The notes under the pieces were generated by a model that was not told the origin of the DNA, ran no database searches, and saw nothing but the letters and a program-made list of their open reading frames with translations. Made by a program: the position numbers and the translations under genes. From an uncultured Elusimicrobium sp. (GTDB lineage Bacteria > Elusimicrobiota > Elusimicrobia > Elusimicrobiales > Elusimicrobiaceae): 21,713 bases of DNA. This document shows, in pieces, positions 18,967 to 21,713 of the stretch; the first letter of the stretch is position 1; the number at the start of each line of letters is the position of its first letter. Location of the stretch: positions 1-21,713 of the forward strand of contig CALAFB010000043.1 of assembly GCA_937891135.1 (NCBI GenBank), written 5' to 3'.

Positions 18967-21713
18967 TTAAAATGCCTTTTGGATATTGTTTAAGGCTTGA
19001 TGTCCTTCTTCGGTCAGATAACTGCTAAACAGGTAGCGCAGCGTTTTGGCTACTTGTTGCGGGTTTTTGCCGCGGGTCAGCTCCCGTGCATCTACCGTCA
19101 ATTTATAACTAATATCTACCGCTCCTTCTTCCGTGGTGGGGACAATTTGTTCAATGTGGATATGCATTTTCCCTTTTTTAATATCGCTTAACAGCTCGTG
19201 CGCGCCGATACGAACTTTCCACCCGGCCGGGGTCATGGCGTTGATGGCCGCATTCATTTCGCGGTCGGTTACGCCGGAGCGGAGCACCATATTAAGCACC
19301 GTTTCTTCATCTCCGTCCAAATCAATATGCGCGCTGTTTAGTTGATAAGCCGGTTCGGCAAAGCGTTGGGGAAGCCCGGGTATTTCTTGCACGTTGTGGA
19401 AGTCTTCCGCCCGGGGGAGGCGCGGGTTATCGCCGCGGTAGATGACGCGGTAATAGTCCGGCCCATCGTTACCTAACTGCATGCCGTTTACTTGCTCTAA
19501 TACGTTAGAGATATTGACGTTATGGGCCCCGGGTACTTGGTTGCGCACGGTAGCAAGCACCGTGTTAAAAGCCGCGCGGGTGTTGAGCGTTGTAATAATA
19601 TGTTGTTCGTTTTTTTGCCACCAGACGGCTTCAAAATTTTCCCACAAAGTAAGCATATTATCGGCCATTTCTTCAATAGCTTGTTGTTCTTCGGCAGAGA
19701 GTGCTTCAAATTCTTTGGCTGCTTGTGGGGACGGCTGTTGACCTTCGCGACGCATTTCACCAATGGTACGGCGGTGCTTTTTAAGTAACCCAGGGAATTG
19801 TTCCCAATCCACCTCGCCGCGTTTGACACGCTCGGACCATTGCTTTAACTCATAAATTTTTTGCAGCCACGGGTCTTGGTATTTGCCGTCCGTCGTCATG
19901 GCGGATTGGTAACGGCGCAGGCGGTTGTATATAAGTCCTGGCAGAGAATTTTCTTTCCACATTGGATAGTATCCGTAAGCCCGGATATGTGCGACTAAAT
20001 CTTGGTATAACTCATTCGTTGTTTTGCCGTCCGCTTTGTTCCTGTTTTCGTTATATAAGGCGTCTATTTCTTTGTATTCAGGTGAATCTTTATCCCAACT
20101 ATACCGAGCAGTTTCTACGGCTCGCCCCAATTCAAACTCGTCAGCTAGTTTAGCTGCTTCTTCGTCGCCTTGCCGGGCCCGCTTACGCAGTTCTGTGAGG
20201 GAAAGATTTTTCCCATTCTCTTTGATACCAGTTCTGGGAGATGTGCCCGGATGGTTTACTATCCATTGTTTGTACGCGGCAATAATTTGTTGGGGATTTT
20301 TAGCAACGGCACGGTTTTTGTTTTCGCTATATAAAGCGTACAGTTCTTGGTACTCGGATGAATCCTTAGACCAATAGCGTAGCGCATTGTGTATGCTCCT
20401 CCCCAAATCCAACTCATCGGCCAGTTCTGCGGCTTGAATATCCCCTTGTTCAGCCCGTTTACGTAGTTCGGTCAAGGTAAGAAATTTCCCATTCTCTGCG
20501 ATACCAGTTCTGGGAGATGTGCCCGGATGGTTTACTATCCATTGTTTGTACGCAGCAATCACTTGTTGGGGTGTTTTAGTATTTCTGTTTGCCTCATACA
20601 AAGCGTACAGTTCTTTGTACTCGGGCGAATCTTTAGGCCATTGTTGTAAAGCATTACCCACGCTCCTCCCCAATTCTAATTCATCAGCCAATGCTGCTGC
20701 TTGGGCATCCCCTTGTGCTGCCCGCTTGCGCAGTTCTCCTAAAGTAAGTGTTTTCCCGTTTTCTGTTATAGTCACCCGGGGAGATGTGCCCGGGTGATTG
20801 GCTATCCATTGTTTATACGCGGCAATAATTTGTTGGGGTGTTTTAGTAACGGCACGGTTCCTGTTTGCGTTATACAAAGCATCCAGTACTTTGTATTCGG
20901 GGGAATTCTTAGACCAATTTTGTTGAGCGGCATGTATTCTTTTCCCTAATGTCATCTCATCAACCAATGTGGCGGCTTGCGTATCCCCTTGCTCTGCTCG
21001 CTTGCGTAGTCCGGTTAAGGTAAGGACCTTTCCATCTTGTTGAATATTTATTCTGGGAGCATGTCCGTCATGCGCTTTGATAAAACCGTGTAGATTTTCA
21101 ATCGTAAAATATCGGCTTAGTGTAAATCCGCTAATTCCGTGTCCACCGGTTAACCGTTTCATCTGTTTTTCACTAAATTCCACGCCACTATCTTGCAACA
21201 GCATTAAAAACCGGGCTTCATAATTCCATTCGTCTGGGTTGCGGATTTGCAGTTCGCCGTCCTCGCCGCGCGTAAACATCCACTCATCCGTCGCCGCAAA
21301 CGTGCGCTCCACCGCGTCTAATTGTTCCGGAGTAAACATCCCCCCCAGCTCTTGCCGCCACGTAGGAAAATAGGTGTTTAATACTTCCACGCCCGTTAAA
21401 TTGGTTCCGCTGTCAAGCACGGGGGCTTGCTCGGGCGTTACGGCATTACTATGTATATGGGCCGTGATTGGGCCGGAAACGGGATTAGCAGGCGTATGAT
21501 TGGTAACCTGGTGCGCCGCTTCTACCACCCGGTTAGAAATGTTGCGGTCTACTACCGCCCCGCTAAAGGCAGCTACACGCTGCTGCGTAGCAACAGGCAA
21601 GCGGGGATTTACAACATATGGAATCCGCGTCGTAGCGGCTGCCCCTACGCTGCGGGCCGTATTTTTGGGCGGCTTATACCGAACGGGAACTCTTTGTGCA
21701 AACAAAACCGGGG
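18967..21713 (-). CDS. large repeat-containing protein, function unknown, N-terminus outside window
   Basis: I do not recognise this protein. The frame stays open to the right edge. The first possible start inside the window is a TTG at 21705, but L-F-A-Q before a charged, proline-rich stretch looks like the end of a signal peptide, so the real start is probably beyond 21713. Residue numbers count from 21705. Positions 1-100 are low-complexity and Pro/Ala/Thr-rich. Positions 100-200 hold a predicted helical domain with EQLDAVERTF. Positions 211-574 hold four tandem repeats of about 90 residues. Positions 575-700 are helical and rich in W, R and E. About 700-912 is a mixed domain containing HIHIEQIVPTTEEGAVDISYKLTVDARE, possibly beta-strand. 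No catalytic motif is evident. Its stop lies just upstream of the groESL promoter with no clear terminator between. Confidence 0.8.
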   Translation of the reverse strand, partial: PVLFAQRVPVRYKPPKNTARSVGAAATTRIPYVVNPRLPVATQQRVAAFSGAVVDRNISNRVVEAAHQVTNHTPANPVSGPITAHIHSNAVTPEQAPVLDSGTNLTGVEVLNTYFPTWRQELGGMFTPEQLDAVERTFAATDEWMFTRGEDGELQIRNPDEWNYEARFLMLLQDSGVEFSEKQMKRLTGGHGISGFTLSRYFTIENLHGFIKAHDGHAPRINIQQDGKVLTLTGLRKRAEQGDTQAATLVDEMTLGKRIHAAQQNWSKNSPEYKVLDALYNANRNRAVTKTPQQIIAAYKQWIANHPGTSPRVTITENGKTLTLGELRKRAAQGDAQAAALADELELGRSVGNALQQWPKDSPEYKELYALYEANRNTKTPQQVIAAYKQWIVNHPGTSPRTGIAENGKFLTLTELRKRAEQGDIQAAELADELDLGRSIHNALRYWSKDSSEYQELYALYSENKNRAVAKNPQQIIAAYKQWIVNHPGTSPRTGIKENGKNLSLTELRKRARQGDEEAAKLADEFELGRAVETARYSWDKDSPEYKEIDALYNENRNKADGKTTNELYQDLVAHIRAYGYYPMWKENSLPGLIYNRLRRYQSAMTTDGKYQDPWLQKIYELKQWSERVKRGEVDWEQFPGLLKKHRRTIGEMRREGQQPSPQAAKEFEALSAEEQQAIEEMADNMLTLWENFEAVWWQKNEQHIITTLNTRAAFNTVLATVRNQVPGAHNVNISNVLEQVNGMQLGNDGPDYYRVIYRGDNPRLPRAEDFHNVQEIPGLPQRFAEPAYQLNSAHIDLDGDEETVLNMVLRSGVTDREMNAAINAMTPAGWKVRIGAHELLSDIKKGKMHIHIEQIVPTTEEGAVDISYKLTVDARELTRGKNPQQVAKTLRYLFSSYLTEEGHQALNNIQKAF
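19984..21075 (-). repeat. four tandem ~90-aa coding repeats
   Basis: These are units at residues 211-301, 302-390, 391-482 and 483-574 of the large protein. The shared pattern is N-H-P-G-T-S-P-R, E-N-G-K-x-L-x-L-x-E-L-R-K-R-A, Q-G-D-x-x-A-A-x-L-A-D-E-x-E-L-G-R, W-x-K-D-S-P-E-Y-K-E-L-x-A-L-Y, N-R-N, then P-Q-Q-I-I-A-A-Y-K-Q-W-I. Two 54-bp stretches (20224-20277 and 20500-20553) are identical at the DNA level, so at least one duplication is recent. Confidence 0.88.

Noticed and set aside
18972..19028. 18-codon plus-strand frame with GGAGG and ATG
   Set aside because: It is very short, antisense to the 3' end of the large repeat protein, and has no promoter or conservation evidence.

Overview
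The window looks like a chromosomal segment from the phylum Elusimicrobiota, probably a gut lineage near Elusimicrobium or Avelusimicrobium. This rests on general resemblance rather than a database search. The signs are an LPS kinase (Gram-negative envelope), several near-identical prepilin N-termini spread among housekeeping genes, and the block cdsA-dxr-rseP-ispG-proS. Nearly all of the window is coding or structured non-coding DNA.

Layout: (1) 107-6052, plus strand: a tight operon cdsA-dxr-rseP-ispG-proS, covering phospholipid precursor, two MEP-pathway isoprenoid steps, a site-2 protease and prolyl-tRNA synthetase. (2) 6058-8904: a prepilin gene (minus), lpxK (minus) and a second prepilin gene (plus). 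(3) 8970-14211, minus strand: secG, tRNA-Leu(GAG), rimP, nusA, infB. This is the same order as in E. coli, but a 0.5-kb island of palindromic repeats sits between the tRNA and rimP. (4) 14276-16500, plus strand: an EpsG-type polysaccharide polymerase and a third prepilin. (5) 16501-16860: tandem hairpins and a long MITE-like palindrome. (6) 16879-18944, minus strand: groES-groEL under a promoter flanked by two imperfect CIRCE operators. (7) 18967-21713, minus strand: a large unrecognised repeat protein running off the window edge.

The most striking content is a family of about 250-nt leaders. One precedes each of the three prepilin genes and one precedes the EpsG gene. All four have a -10 box 5 nt upstream of an identical 22-nt initial transcribed sequence. 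All four also share a 5' hairpin, an outer stem whose sequence differs in every copy but stays paired, two inner hairpins, a conserved CGGCTG core, and a downstream GCCGTTTTT-like motif. A segment just before the Shine-Dalgarno (SD) site is complementary to the transcript's 5' end. Three of the four carry an anti-SD segment. I recognise no described riboswitch class here. I infer a cis-regulatory RNA that co-controls pilins and an exopolysaccharide polymerase, with the ligand or signal unknown.
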